Assembly: GCA_020851555.1 (NCBI GenBank)
Contig: JADZCM010000028.1
Coordinates: 34,967-98,966 of the forward strand
Direction of reading: 5' to 3'
Source: Bryobacterales bacterium
GTDB taxonomy: Bacteria; Acidobacteriota; Terriglobia; Bryobacterales; Bryobacteraceae
Length of the DNA stretch: 64,000 bases
The notes under the pieces are model-generated. The model was not told the origin of the DNA. It saw nothing but the letters and a program-made list of their open reading frames with translations, and ran no database searches. Shown in pieces: positions 25,091 to 33,433 of the stretch; position 1 is the first letter of the stretch, and each line of letters begins with the position of its first letter. A program made the translations under genes and the position numbers.

Positions 25091-26784
25091 GGCCGGCCGA
25101 CTGGCTGGTGCTGGGCGCGTCGCTCGCGCTCATGGTTCTGTACGGCCTGTGGCGGAGCCGCGGAAGCAACAGCGTCCACAAGTACCTCCTGGCGGGCAAG
25201 ACCATGCCCTGGTACGCCATGGCTCTGTCCATCATGGCCACCCAGGCGAGCGCCGTGACTTTCATCTCCACCACGGGCCAGTCTTACGTGGATGGGATGC
25301 GCTTCGTGCAGTTCTACTTCGGGCTGCCGCTGGCCATGATCGTCCTGTCCATGACGGCGGTCCCTATCTTCCACCGCGCCAGGGTCTACACGGCGTATGA
25401 GTACCTGGAGCAGCGCTTTGACGCGAAGACGCGGGCGCTGGTGACGGTGATTTTCCTGATCCAGCGAGGACTTGCGCTGGGGATCACGCTGTACGCCCCG
25501 GCGGTGGTGCTGACGGTGATCCTGGGCTGGCCGGACCATGCGGCGTCGGTCTTCATGGGGGTGATCGCGGTCCTCTACACCACGCTGGGCGGGGTCAAGG
25601 CGGTCACCTGGAGCCATTTCCAGCAGATGCTCATCATGACGCTGGGCCTGGCGGCGGCGCTGGTGTGCGCCGTGGCGCTGCTCCCCTCGAACGTCTCCTT
25701 CCTGGACGCCGTGACTCTGGCGGGCGCGGCGGGCCGGCTGAACGCGGTGACGACCAACGTCAACTGGAACGACCGCTACAACCTGTGGAGCGGCCTGATC
25801 GGCGGCATGTTCCTGGCGCTGTCGTATTTCGGGTGCGATCAATCGCAGGTGCAGCGCTACCTGACCGGGAAGTCCGTCGCCCAGAGCCGCCTCAGCCTGC
25901 TGTTCAACGGCATGGCCAAGGTTCCGATGCAGTTTTTCATTCTGTTCATCGGGACCATGGTCTTTGTCTTCTACGTGTACCAGAAACCTCCGGTGCTCTT
26001 CCGCCCGGCGGAACTCGAGCGGATCGAAGGCCGGGCCGACTTCGCGCCGGTGGCGCGGCGCCATGACGCGGCGTTCGAGAGCCGCAGGGCAGCCGCGGAC
26101 CGCCTGATACAGGCGCGCCGGGCCGGTGACCGCGCCCTTCAACAGGCCAGCCTCGAGGACTACAGGCAAGCCCAGCTTGAACTGGAAGCCGCGCGGCGCC
26201 AGAGCGTGGCCCTGGTGGAGAAAGCCGGCGGCCCGAGCGGGGTCAACGACACCAACTACGTCTTTCTCACTTTTGTTACGCACTATCTTCCCGCCGGGCT
26301 GGCGGGCCTGGTGCTGGCCGTGATCTTCGGGGCCACCATGTCCGCGATCTCGGCCGAGATGAGCGCGCTGGCCACGGTCAGCATGGTGGACGTTTACAGG
26401 CGGCACTTCCGGAAGACCGGGTCCGATCATCACTACCTGAATGTCTCCCGGGGGCTGACGCTGTTCTGGGGCTGCTACGCGGTTCTCACGGCCCAACTCG
26501 TCAAAGAACTGGGATCGCTGGTGGAGACGGTCAACCTGCTGGGATCGCTGTTCTACGGCGGAATGCTGGGAGTCTTCATCCTGGCGTTCTACTTCCCGCG
26601 CGTGGGCGCCCGCGGCGCGTTCTACGGAGTTCTGGCGGGGGAGGCAGCCATCTTCGCCTGCTACCGGTTCACGGACGTTGCCTTCCTTTGGTACAACGTC
26701 ATCGGCTGCGCGGTGGTAATTGCGACGGGGCTACTCCTGTCCCCCGGACAGGCCGTGCGGCCTGACCTGCGCCGGGCAGGGTGA
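25087..26784 (+). CDS. Sodium:solute symporter with helical insertion
   Basis: Member of the SSS (SLC5-like) family, coupling sodium entry to solute uptake. The start is TTG 25087, with GGAGG 8 nt upstream and TTGA overlap with the small membrane gene; the ATG-type start at 25033 would read through non-family sequence. Characteristic segments are LLAGKTMPWYAMALSIMATQ, GGVKAVTWSHFQQM and LSYFGCDQSQVQRYLTGKS. About 13 membrane helices are visible. Between helices there is a charged, Ala/Arg-rich coiled insertion of about 80 residues (around 320-400, from FRPAELERIEG to EKAGGPSG), absent from classical SSS proteins. Context suggests it imports the product of the co-translated deacetylase. Confidence 0.9.
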   Translation: MRPADWLVLGASLALMVLYGLWRSRGSNSVHKYLLAGKTMPWYAMALSIMATQASAVTFISTTGQSYVDGMRFVQFYFGLPLAMIVLSMTAVPIFHRARVYTAYEYLEQRFDAKTRALVTVIFLIQRGLALGITLYAPAVVLTVILGWPDHAASVFMGVIAVLYTTLGGVKAVTWSHFQQMLIMTLGLAAALVCAVALLPSNVSFLDAVTLAGAAGRLNAVTTNVNWNDRYNLWSGLIGGMFLALSYFGCDQSQVQRYLTGKSVAQSRLSLLFNGMAKVPMQFFILFIGTMVFVFYVYQKPPVLFRPAELERIEGRADFAPVARRHDAAFESRRAAADRLIQARRAGDRALQQASLEDYRQAQLELEAARRQSVALVEKAGGPSGVNDTNYVFLTFVTHYLPAGLAGLVLAVIFGATMSAISAEMSALATVSMVDVYRRHFRKTGSDHHYLNVSRGLTLFWGCYAVLTAQLVKELGSLVETVNLLGSLFYGGMLGVFILAFYFPRVGARGAFYGVLAGEAAIFACYRFTDVAFLWYNVIGCAVVIATGLLLSPGQAVRPDLRRAG

Positions 26785-26885
26785 GACTCCCGTCCCGCCC
26801 CCAGGCGGTCATTCATCCGTCGCGCGAGCCCCGGTTGGCCGCCACACCGCGGGCTCAAGGCCATGGCGGCACGCCCGCGCGCGTG

Positions 26886-27842
26886 CTACTTGCCGCCGCA
26901 GTCGGGGAACATGATCTGGGCGGTCTGGTGCAGGTACCGGCGCCAGTTGGGCCACTCGTGCCCGCCCGTGCTCAACACCCAGAAGTAACGGATTCCGTAC
27001 TTGTTGATGACCGCCATGTTCTTCATGCCGTTCTTCAGGGCGATGTCGGTCTCACCGGCGGCGAAGTACAGCGGCACGCGGAAGCGGTTGTTGAACTCCG
27101 GGTCCTTGAACAGCGGCAGGAAGTTTTCCTCAAACGCCTGCTGCGTGGCCTCGGTGATGTGCCCCGAGCTGTAGACGTACAGCTCGCTGAAGGTGTCCAT
27201 CCGGGGCAGCCCAGTGTGCATCACCACGAAACCGCCCATCGAAAGGCCCGCCAGCGCACGGTACTCGCGGCTGGCCCTGGTACGGTAGTGGCCGTCCACG
27301 TAAGGAATGATGTCCTTGACGTATTCCTGGGTGCAGGCGTCGTCCTTGCCGAGCGCCGGAGGCGTGGCCGAAGCGCACCCGCGCGTGTTGGGCATGACGA
27401 TGATCATGGGCTTGGCCTTGCCCGCCGCAATCAGGTTGTCGAGGATCAGATGCGCGTGCCCGCCCGACTTGGGGTCGGTGGACGTCCATTTCGAGTCGTC
27501 GTCCCCGCCGCCGTGATTGAGGTACAGCACCGGGTAACGGGCGTCCGGGTTCCTGTCGTAATCCGGCGGCAGGTAGATGTGCATGCGCTTGTCCGCACCG
27601 GCGTAATTCTTGTAGGCCGCCTGCTCCACCCGCCCGTGCGGGACATTCGTGCCGGCGAAGAACGATGCGTCGTCGTAAGCGGGCAGCGCCGGCAGGGTGG
27701 GAAGCGGACACGGCCCCGGCTTGGGCATTTCGCGCATCATCCCCCGGCCCGGCGCCGGCTTGGCCTGGCCGGCTTCCGGAGGCGCCTGGGCGAGCGCGGC
27801 AACCGTCAATAGAAGGGTGGTGCAAATCGTGTGCGCGGTCAT
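26886..27842 (-). CDS. Secreted CE1-like esterase
   Basis: Secreted alpha/beta hydrolase of the esterase-D/feruloyl-esterase (CE1) type. Signal peptide at residues 1-19 (ending ALAQA). A Pro-rich linker precedes the fold: YPVLYLNHGGGDDDSKW gives the oxyanion region, GLSMGGFVVM holds the nucleophilic Ser, and HEWPNWRRYLHQ the catalytic His. Such enzymes remove ferulate, acetyl or similar groups from plant polysaccharide. The ATG follows the stop of the third enolase-family gene with no gap (TAAATG), so the two are translationally coupled. A relative lies at 50983. The substrate is inferred only from family. Confidence 0.87.
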   Translation of the reverse strand: MTAHTICTTLLLTVAALAQAPPEAGQAKPAPGRGMMREMPKPGPCPLPTLPALPAYDDASFFAGTNVPHGRVEQAAYKNYAGADKRMHIYLPPDYDRNPDARYPVLYLNHGGGDDDSKWTSTDPKSGGHAHLILDNLIAAGKAKPMIIVMPNTRGCASATPPALGKDDACTQEYVKDIIPYVDGHYRTRASREYRALAGLSMGGFVVMHTGLPRMDTFSELYVYSSGHITEATQQAFEENFLPLFKDPEFNNRFRVPLYFAAGETDIALKNGMKNMAVINKYGIRYFWVLSTGGHEWPNWRRYLHQTAQIMFPDCGGK

Positions 27843-29078
27843 TTATCGCTCCACTCGGGTGGTCATTTTCTCCAGGATGCCGTAGTCGATTTCGTAGCCC
27901 AGGCCGGGCTTGGTGGGGGCGTACACGTAACCGTCCTTGGCGATGCGGATGGTGTCCTTCATGTAGGGCCGGTCCGAGCCTCCCTGCGGGATGGTCATCT
28001 CGAACCACCGGCAGTTGGGCGAGGCCAGCTCCACGTGGAAATGGACCGCGTGATCGAAGATGCCGCCCCAGTTGTGCGGGACCACCTCCATGCCGAAACA
28101 CTCGGCCAGGTGCGCCACCTTCATGCCTCCCGTGATGCCCCCGATGTTATCGGTGATCAAGCGGAGCACGTCGCAGGCGCGGCGGCGCACGTACTCGGGG
28201 TAGTCGTAGATCGAGAAGATGAACTCGCCGATGTGGATCGGGACGTCGAGCGCCGCGGTCAGTTCCACCAGCCCGTCGATATCGGTGGTCGGGATGGGGT
28301 CCTCGTAGGCCACGTAGTCCAGTTGCTCGCACACCCGGCCCACTTTGACAGCCTCCTCGCGCGTGTAGACGCCCACGGGATCGTGCAGCAGCGTGAAGTC
28401 ATCGCCCGCGGCTTTGCGCACCGCCTTCAGCACCTCGATATCCAGCTTGTAGTCGTGCCCTCCCCGCAGTTCGGGCGGGTGGATCTTGTAGGCGGTGAAG
28501 CCGTCCGCCTTGGCCTTGGTCACGTCCTCGACGAAGGCCTCCACGGTTCCGAGGTGCTGGGAGCTGGCGTAAGCGCGCATGCGGTTGTGGTATGCGCCGA
28601 GGATGCGGTAGACGGGAAGCTTCACCGCTTTCCCCAGGATGTCCCACAGGCAGCAGTCGATGGCGGCGGCGTAAGAGCTCTGTCCGCGACGGCGTTCTTC
28701 CGGCGTCCACTGGGAAGTGATGGCCGGCAGGTCCAGCACGCTTCGCCCCTTGAGGACGCGCCGGGCGTATTCGAGCCACCCCAGGTTGGACCAGTTCGGG
28801 TGCCAGTAGCTCGTGCCCAGCGTGTAGTTCCCTTCGATGCCGCCGGCGGTCACCACCGAGGCGATCTGCGTGTAGGGATAAGTCCCGGCGCCCACCCGGG
28901 TCCGGTCCATGATGTAGACCTTCACTTCCTTGACCGTGAGATCGGGAAGGTCGGCGGGCTTCACGCCCGCCGCTTGCGCGGCGGCCTGGGCCGGCTGGGC
29001 GGCGGCCGCTATCCCGGTCACGGCGCCCGCCGCGGAAGCGCTCAGGAAACCGCGGCGCGAGCTGATTCGCTTGGACAT
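27843..29078 (-). CDS. Tat-exported enolase-superfamily protein with KxH motif
   Basis: Third enolase-superfamily protein in the window. Start at ATG 29078 is set by AGGAGGAGGAG upstream and gives the Tat signal SSRRGFLSASAAGAV. Probable metal ligands are D233 (LLHDPVG), E259 (YEDPIP) and E285 (IGEFIF), with H335 (VVPHNWGG) as the second base. The KxK position reads K198-I-H200. It is similar to mandelate-racemase subgroup proteins that dehydrate acid sugars, but the KxH variant does not fit a named enzyme known to me. Its stop abuts the ATG of the CE1-like esterase, pointing to joint use on esterified sugar acids or glycans outside the cytoplasm. Confidence 0.88.
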   Translation of the reverse strand: MSKRISSRRGFLSASAAGAVTGIAAAAQPAQAAAQAAGVKPADLPDLTVKEVKVYIMDRTRVGAGTYPYTQIASVVTAGGIEGNYTLGTSYWHPNWSNLGWLEYARRVLKGRSVLDLPAITSQWTPEERRRGQSSYAAAIDCCLWDILGKAVKLPVYRILGAYHNRMRAYASSQHLGTVEAFVEDVTKAKADGFTAYKIHPPELRGGHDYKLDIEVLKAVRKAAGDDFTLLHDPVGVYTREEAVKVGRVCEQLDYVAYEDPIPTTDIDGLVELTAALDVPIHIGEFIFSIYDYPEYVRRRACDVLRLITDNIGGITGGMKVAHLAECFGMEVVPHNWGGIFDHAVHFHVELASPNCRWFEMTIPQGGSDRPYMKDTIRIAKDGYVYAPTKPGLGYEIDYGILEKMTTRVER

Positions 29079-29152
29079 CGGCTCCTCCTCCTCTCGACTG
29101 CTCTGGTATTGGTAGCTGAAAGTATACAACCGGGGAAGGGTAGTATGAGTTG

Positions 29153-31579
29153 ATGGACTCCGGCACGCCCCGGTATTGCGACGTCAGCCTCCCGGTGCCG
29201 CTGGACCAGGCGTTCACCTACTCGCTGCCCGAAACCCTGCGGCATCGCGTGATGCCCGGCTGCCGGATGCTCGTGCCGTTTGGGTCACGCCGGCTCACGG
29301 GTCTGGTGTTGCGCTGCCACGACGAACGGCCGGACGTGCAGATCAAATCCGCGCTGCGGCTGGTCGACTCCGAGCCGGTGCTCGACGAGAACCTGCTCGC
29401 GCTCGGACGCTGGATCGCCGGGTATTACTGCGCGCCGCTCGGCGAGGTGCTGCGGGCCATGACCCCGCTCGGCGGCGAGATCCGCCAGGGGCGGATGTAC
29501 GCCCTTACGGAAACCGGGCGGGACGCCACGCGGCAGCTCTTATTGGACTCCTCGCCGGAGGATCCCGCCCTGCGGCTGCTCCACATGCTGGAAGCCCGTC
29601 CGCTTTCAGCCGCGCACCTTCAGAGGCAGATCCCTCTGGCGGCCAGGACCCTCCACTCGCTGGAGCGTAAGGGGCTCATTCGCGCCGAGACTCACATTGC
29701 CGGCAAGGACCCGCTCCGCGCCGCATCCGCGCGGCTCCGGGTCGAGGTGCTGCGGCGCCCGGACGGGGTCAAGCTCCCCAGGGCGGAACGCGAGTTGCTG
29801 GCCTACCTGGAACTTCACCCCGGGTCGCACAATCTCAAGGAAGTCGAAGCGTCGGTGAAGAACGCCGGCGCCGCGGCGCGCTCCCTCGCCCGGAAGGGTT
29901 TCTTGAGCCTCGAGCCCGAGCGGCTGGCCATGTCCTGGATGCCGGATTCGCCCGCGCCTCACCAGCTCAACGCGCACCAGCAGGCGGCGCTCGGCCGAAT
30001 CGAAGAGAGGCTCGGAAGCGGCGGCTACGAGGCCTTCCTGCTTCACGGCGTGACCGGCTCGGGCAAGACCGAAGTCTACTTGCGGGCCATCGAGGCCACC
30101 CTGGCGCTGGGCCGGGGCGCGCTGATGCTGGTCCCGGAGATCGCCCTCACCCCCGCCATGGCGGGCTGGTTCTTCCAGCGTTTCGGCGACCGGGTCGCCA
30201 TCCTGCACTCGGCCTTCTCCGGCACCGAGCGCGCCGTCCAGTGGCGGCGGATACGCTCGGGCGAGTGCCCGGTGGTGGTCGGAACCCGCTCGGGCGTGTT
30301 CGCGCCCGTCGCCGGCCTCGGGCTGATCGTGGTCGACGAGGAGCACGATTCCAGCTACCAGCAGGACGAGACGCCGCGCTACAACGGCCGGGACGTGGCC
30401 CTGGTGCGGGCGCAGGCGGCGGGCGCGTGCGTGATCCTGGGTTCCGCCACTCCCAGCCTGGAGAGCCGGTACAACGCCGGGCGCGGCAAGTACACACTGC
30501 TGGAATTGCCGCAGCGCATCGAGCAGCGGCCTCTGCCGCGGGTCGAACTCATCGACATGCGCGTGGAGTTTCTTGAAACACGGAAACCAGCGACCTTCTC
30601 CCGCAGGCTGCTGGAGGAGGTTCGCGCGCGCCTGGAAAACGGCGAGCAGACCATGCTGCTGCTCAACCGGCGGGGCTTCGCCAACTTCCTGGTATGCCGG
30701 AAGTGCGGCGAGCGGCTCCAGTGTGTGAATTGCTCGGTCACTCTGACTTTTCACCGCCGCGACCAGCGCATGCTCTGCCACTACTGCAACTACGCCGCGC
30801 CCGTGCCGCGGCTGTGCCCGAAGTGCCAGAGCGAGCACATTTACTTTCAGGGCGCCGGCTCAGAACGGGTGGAGGAGGAACTGCACCGCCGTTTCCCCAA
30901 GGCCCGCGTGGCGCGCATGGACCGCGACAGCATCACCGGCAAGCGGCTGTACGAGAGTATCCTACAGGGATTCCGTGAGGGGGGCTACGACATTCTGGTC
31001 GGGACCCAGATGATCGCCAAGGGACACGACATCCCCAACGTCACGCTGGTGGGCGTGGTCAACGCCGACATCACCCTGGCGCTGCCGGACTTCCGCTCCG
31101 CCGAACGCACCTTCCAACTCCTCACGCAGGTCGCCGGCCGGGCGGGGCGGGGCGAGACTCCCGGCCTGGTGCTGGTTCAGACGAACGCTCCGGAGCATTA
31201 CGCCGTCCGGTTCGCGGCGGCCCAGGATTACGCTCTCTTTTACGAAAAAGAACTGCAATTCCGCCGGGCCATGCGCTACCCGCCTTTCAGCGCGCTGGCG
31301 AACATCCTCGTCCGGGACGAGAATCAGGAGATGGCCCTGCGCATGAGCACGGAAATCGGCCGGCTGCTCACGCCTCCTCCGGAGGGGATGAAAGTGCTGG
31401 GTCCGGCCGAGGCCCCGGTGGCGCGCGTCCAGAAGGAATACCGCTACCAGACGCTCATCAAGGCCGCCGGGCGCAAGGGCCTCCAGGAGACGCTGCGGCG
31501 CGTGCGGAGCCGCGCCCAGGAACTGCGCTGGAATCCCACGGCCCTCGTGATCGACGTGGATCCGTTGAGCCTGATGTGA
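29153..31579 (+). CDS. priA: Primosomal replication restart helicase PriA
   Basis: PriA reloads the replisome at stalled forks. All family features are present: N-terminal DNA-binding region (PRYCDVSLPVPLDQAFTYSL), Walker A GVTGSGKTEVY near residue 300, DEEHDSSY as Walker B, GSATPSLESR, and a zinc-binding insertion with CRKCGERLQCVNC and CHYCNYA...CPKC. The helicase C-part has GTQMIAKGHD and QVAGRAGRG. Length (808) is in the usual range of 720-830. I start at ATG 29153; a TTG lies in frame one codon earlier. A GNAT gene starts 4 nt after the stop. It is divergent from the enolase-family gene by about 75 nt. Confidence 0.97.
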   Translation: MDSGTPRYCDVSLPVPLDQAFTYSLPETLRHRVMPGCRMLVPFGSRRLTGLVLRCHDERPDVQIKSALRLVDSEPVLDENLLALGRWIAGYYCAPLGEVLRAMTPLGGEIRQGRMYALTETGRDATRQLLLDSSPEDPALRLLHMLEARPLSAAHLQRQIPLAARTLHSLERKGLIRAETHIAGKDPLRAASARLRVEVLRRPDGVKLPRAERELLAYLELHPGSHNLKEVEASVKNAGAAARSLARKGFLSLEPERLAMSWMPDSPAPHQLNAHQQAALGRIEERLGSGGYEAFLLHGVTGSGKTEVYLRAIEATLALGRGALMLVPEIALTPAMAGWFFQRFGDRVAILHSAFSGTERAVQWRRIRSGECPVVVGTRSGVFAPVAGLGLIVVDEEHDSSYQQDETPRYNGRDVALVRAQAAGACVILGSATPSLESRYNAGRGKYTLLELPQRIEQRPLPRVELIDMRVEFLETRKPATFSRRLLEEVRARLENGEQTMLLLNRRGFANFLVCRKCGERLQCVNCSVTLTFHRRDQRMLCHYCNYAAPVPRLCPKCQSEHIYFQGAGSERVEEELHRRFPKARVARMDRDSITGKRLYESILQGFREGGYDILVGTQMIAKGHDIPNVTLVGVVNADITLALPDFRSAERTFQLLTQVAGRAGRGETPGLVLVQTNAPEHYAVRFAAAQDYALFYEKELQFRRAMRYPPFSALANILVRDENQEMALRMSTEIGRLLTPPPEGMKVLGPAEAPVARVQKEYRYQTLIKAAGRKGLQETLRRVRSRAQELRWNPTALVIDVDPLSLM

Positions 31580-31583
31580 ACCC

Positions 31584-32369
31584 ATGCTCTCCGCCGCCGA
31601 AGCCGTGGAACTCAGCCTGCTGGAATTCTTCCGGCATTTCGCGCGGGCCCGCGCCGCGGGCCGCGTGGCCGAACTGGACGGCGTGTCGGTCGCCGCTGCG
31701 GGAATCGAGTTCCACATGTTCAATGCGGCCTTCTTCGCGACGCCGGTCACCGATGCCGGCGCGGACCTTGACCGGCGCATTGAGGAGGCCCAATCCCGTC
31801 TGGGCGCGGGCGATGCGCGGTGGGCTTTCTGGGCGGGCGCGGGCAAGTTCGCGGCTGTCCCTGAGGCGCGGTTGACCGCGGCCTTCCGCCGCCGTGGCCT
31901 CTATCCCGCCTTCCACCATCCGGGTATGGCCTGCGAGTCCCTGGCGCCGCCGCGCAAGCCGCTACCCGCGTTGGAGTTCCGCCGGGTGCAGGACCGCGCC
32001 GGCCGCGCGGAGTTCGCGCGCCTGAACTGCCACGCGTTCCACATTCCCTTTGAATGGTGCCTGGAGCTGTACGATTGCGAGCCGCTGTGGACGGAGCGCT
32101 TCACGGGCTACATCGGCTGCCTGCAAGGACAGGCGGTGTGCGGGGCCGCGACTCTCTGCGCCGCCGACGCCGTGGGCGTTTACGCGGTGGCCACGATGCC
32201 CGGCCACGAGCGGAAAGGCTATGGGGAATCCGTCATGCGGCACGCCGTGGCCTGCGCCCAGCGCGAGTCCGGCTTCAGCCGCTCGGTCCTTCAGGCGACC
32301 AGGACCGGGATCCCGCTGTATCAGCGCATGGGGTACGAACCGGTCACGCACTTCGTGGTGTACACGTAA
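31584..32369 (+). CDS. GNAT-family N-acetyltransferase
   Basis: Two-part acetyltransferase of 261 residues. The C-terminal half carries the GNAT core: the acetyl-CoA pyrophosphate loop ATMPGHERKGYGESVMRHAV and the following strand/helix ending LYQRMGYEPVTHFVVYT. The N-terminal half is a diverged GNAT-like or lid domain with AFWAGAGKFAAVPEARL and FHHPGMACESLAPP. The acceptor amine is unknown. It starts 4 nt after priA and is probably transcribed with it. A strong hairpin pair follows the stop before the convergent actin-like gene. Confidence 0.85.
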   Translation: MLSAAEAVELSLLEFFRHFARARAAGRVAELDGVSVAAAGIEFHMFNAAFFATPVTDAGADLDRRIEEAQSRLGAGDARWAFWAGAGKFAAVPEARLTAAFRRRGLYPAFHHPGMACESLAPPRKPLPALEFRRVQDRAGRAEFARLNCHAFHIPFEWCLELYDCEPLWTERFTGYIGCLQGQAVCGAATLCAADAVGVYAVATMPGHERKGYGESVMRHAVACAQRESGFSRSVLQATRTGIPLYQRMGYEPVTHFVVYT

Positions 32370-32374
32370 GGGCG

Positions 32375-32392
32375 CCGGGGCTCTGCCCCCGG
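32375..32392. terminator. Convergent-gene hairpin
   Basis: CCGGGG (32375-32380) and CCCCGG (32387-32392) form a perfect 6-bp stem just after the GNAT stop. A second GC-rich fold with CCGGCGGGC and GCCGGCGG follows within 40 nt. The actin-like gene ends 50 nt further on the opposite strand, so this is probably a shared end signal. No T-run is present. Confidence 0.4.
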
Positions 32393-32440
32393 TCCGCGCC
32401 CGGCGGGCGTCTGCCCGAGCCTGCCGGCGGCCGGCCCGGT

Positions 32441-33433
32441 CTACATCTCCGCCAGCGCCGCGACCAACGCCCCTTTGGCCGTGGCGCTGAGCGGCTCGGC
32501 GGCGAGCCGCACCTCCGAAATGGGTATCGGCAGCGGCCGGTCCGCGAGCGCCTTCTCGAAACGCTCGCGGAAGCCTGACGCCAGGGCGCTGCCGCCGCTC
32601 AGTACGATCGGGATGGCCCGGCCCAGCTTGGGGACGTTGAGGGCATTCGAAAAGGCGTTGTGCAAGCCGTCCACCACCGCCTGGATCATGTCCATGTAGT
32701 AGATGCCGAGCGCCTGCTGTATCTTCTCCGCGAAATGCCCGTTGAAGCCGAAGGACGATTCCTTGACGATCCGCACTCGCGTGGCAAGTTCGTTGGTTAC
32801 CGCGGCGGCGCTGGAGTCGATGAAGTCGCCCGCCTTGGAAATGCTGAAGCTGAGCAGCGGCGCCGAGAGGTAGGCCAGGCAGACGTTGCACAACCCTCCG
32901 CCGAAACTGATGCCGATCCCGGTGTAGTTGGAGTCTTCCAGCTCCGAGTAAATCACCGCCAGCCCTTCATTGATGGCCCGGGCCTCGTGCCCGAGTTCCG
33001 CCAGCAGTTCCTTCAGAGCCGCCTCGTGGAAAGTCACGGTGGACTCTTCGCCGAGGGGAGACGCCGGCACGCTGAAGCATACACGGCGAGGCTCGTCGCC
33101 GCCCGCTCCCAGCGCCTCCAGAATGCGCCGGATAAGGGGGATCCCCTCCGGCTCCCCGGGATTCAGGACACCCCCGCGCATGGGGCGTCTGGCTTCCAAA
33201 TGAAACAGATCCGCGAACCGCTCCGACTCGTTTCCGTAGACCAGAAGCTCGGCGCCTTGCTCCATGTGCAGGACGCCTTCTTTTTTCAGTGTCCGGGCGG
33301 CCATTTGGGTGAGCGGGACCGCCACGAAGGCATTCAGGTGCGACTGGCACTGGTACTCTCCCTCCACGCGCCGGGCCACCACGATACGGCTGGTGCCGGG
33401 ATCCAGGCCAATCCTGGACGACTTGTTCTTCAT
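32441..33433 (-). CDS. Actin-like ATPase (MreB/ParM/FtsA superfamily)
   Basis: Actin/Hsp70-fold ATPase of 330 residues. The nucleotide motifs are clear: phosphate-1 GLDPGTSRIVVA (residues 9-20), phosphate-2 GISFGGGLCNV (about 172-182) and adenosine motif VLSGGSALASGF (about 281-292). Between them are INEGLAVIYSE and FGFNGHFAEKIQQALGIYYMD. It is distinct from canonical MreB (no membrane-binding helix obvious) and shorter than FtsA, so it belongs to a less described branch. It overlaps the upstream amidase gene by ATGA, so the two proteins are made together. A filament that positions a cell-wall enzyme is a plausible but unproven role. Confidence 0.78.
   Translation of the reverse strand: MKNKSSRIGLDPGTSRIVVARRVEGEYQCQSHLNAFVAVPLTQMAARTLKKEGVLHMEQGAELLVYGNESERFADLFHLEARRPMRGGVLNPGEPEGIPLIRRILEALGAGGDEPRRVCFSVPASPLGEESTVTFHEAALKELLAELGHEARAINEGLAVIYSELEDSNYTGIGISFGGGLCNVCLAYLSAPLLSFSISKAGDFIDSSAAAVTNELATRVRIVKESSFGFNGHFAEKIQQALGIYYMDMIQAVVDGLHNAFSNALNVPKLGRAIPIVLSGGSALASGFRERFEKALADRPLPIPISEVRLAAEPLSATAKGALVAALAEM

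Noticed and set aside
27831..29153. A 440-codon plus-strand open frame
   Set aside because: Shadow of the enolase-superfamily gene on the other strand, which has Tat signal, ribosome site and catalytic residues.
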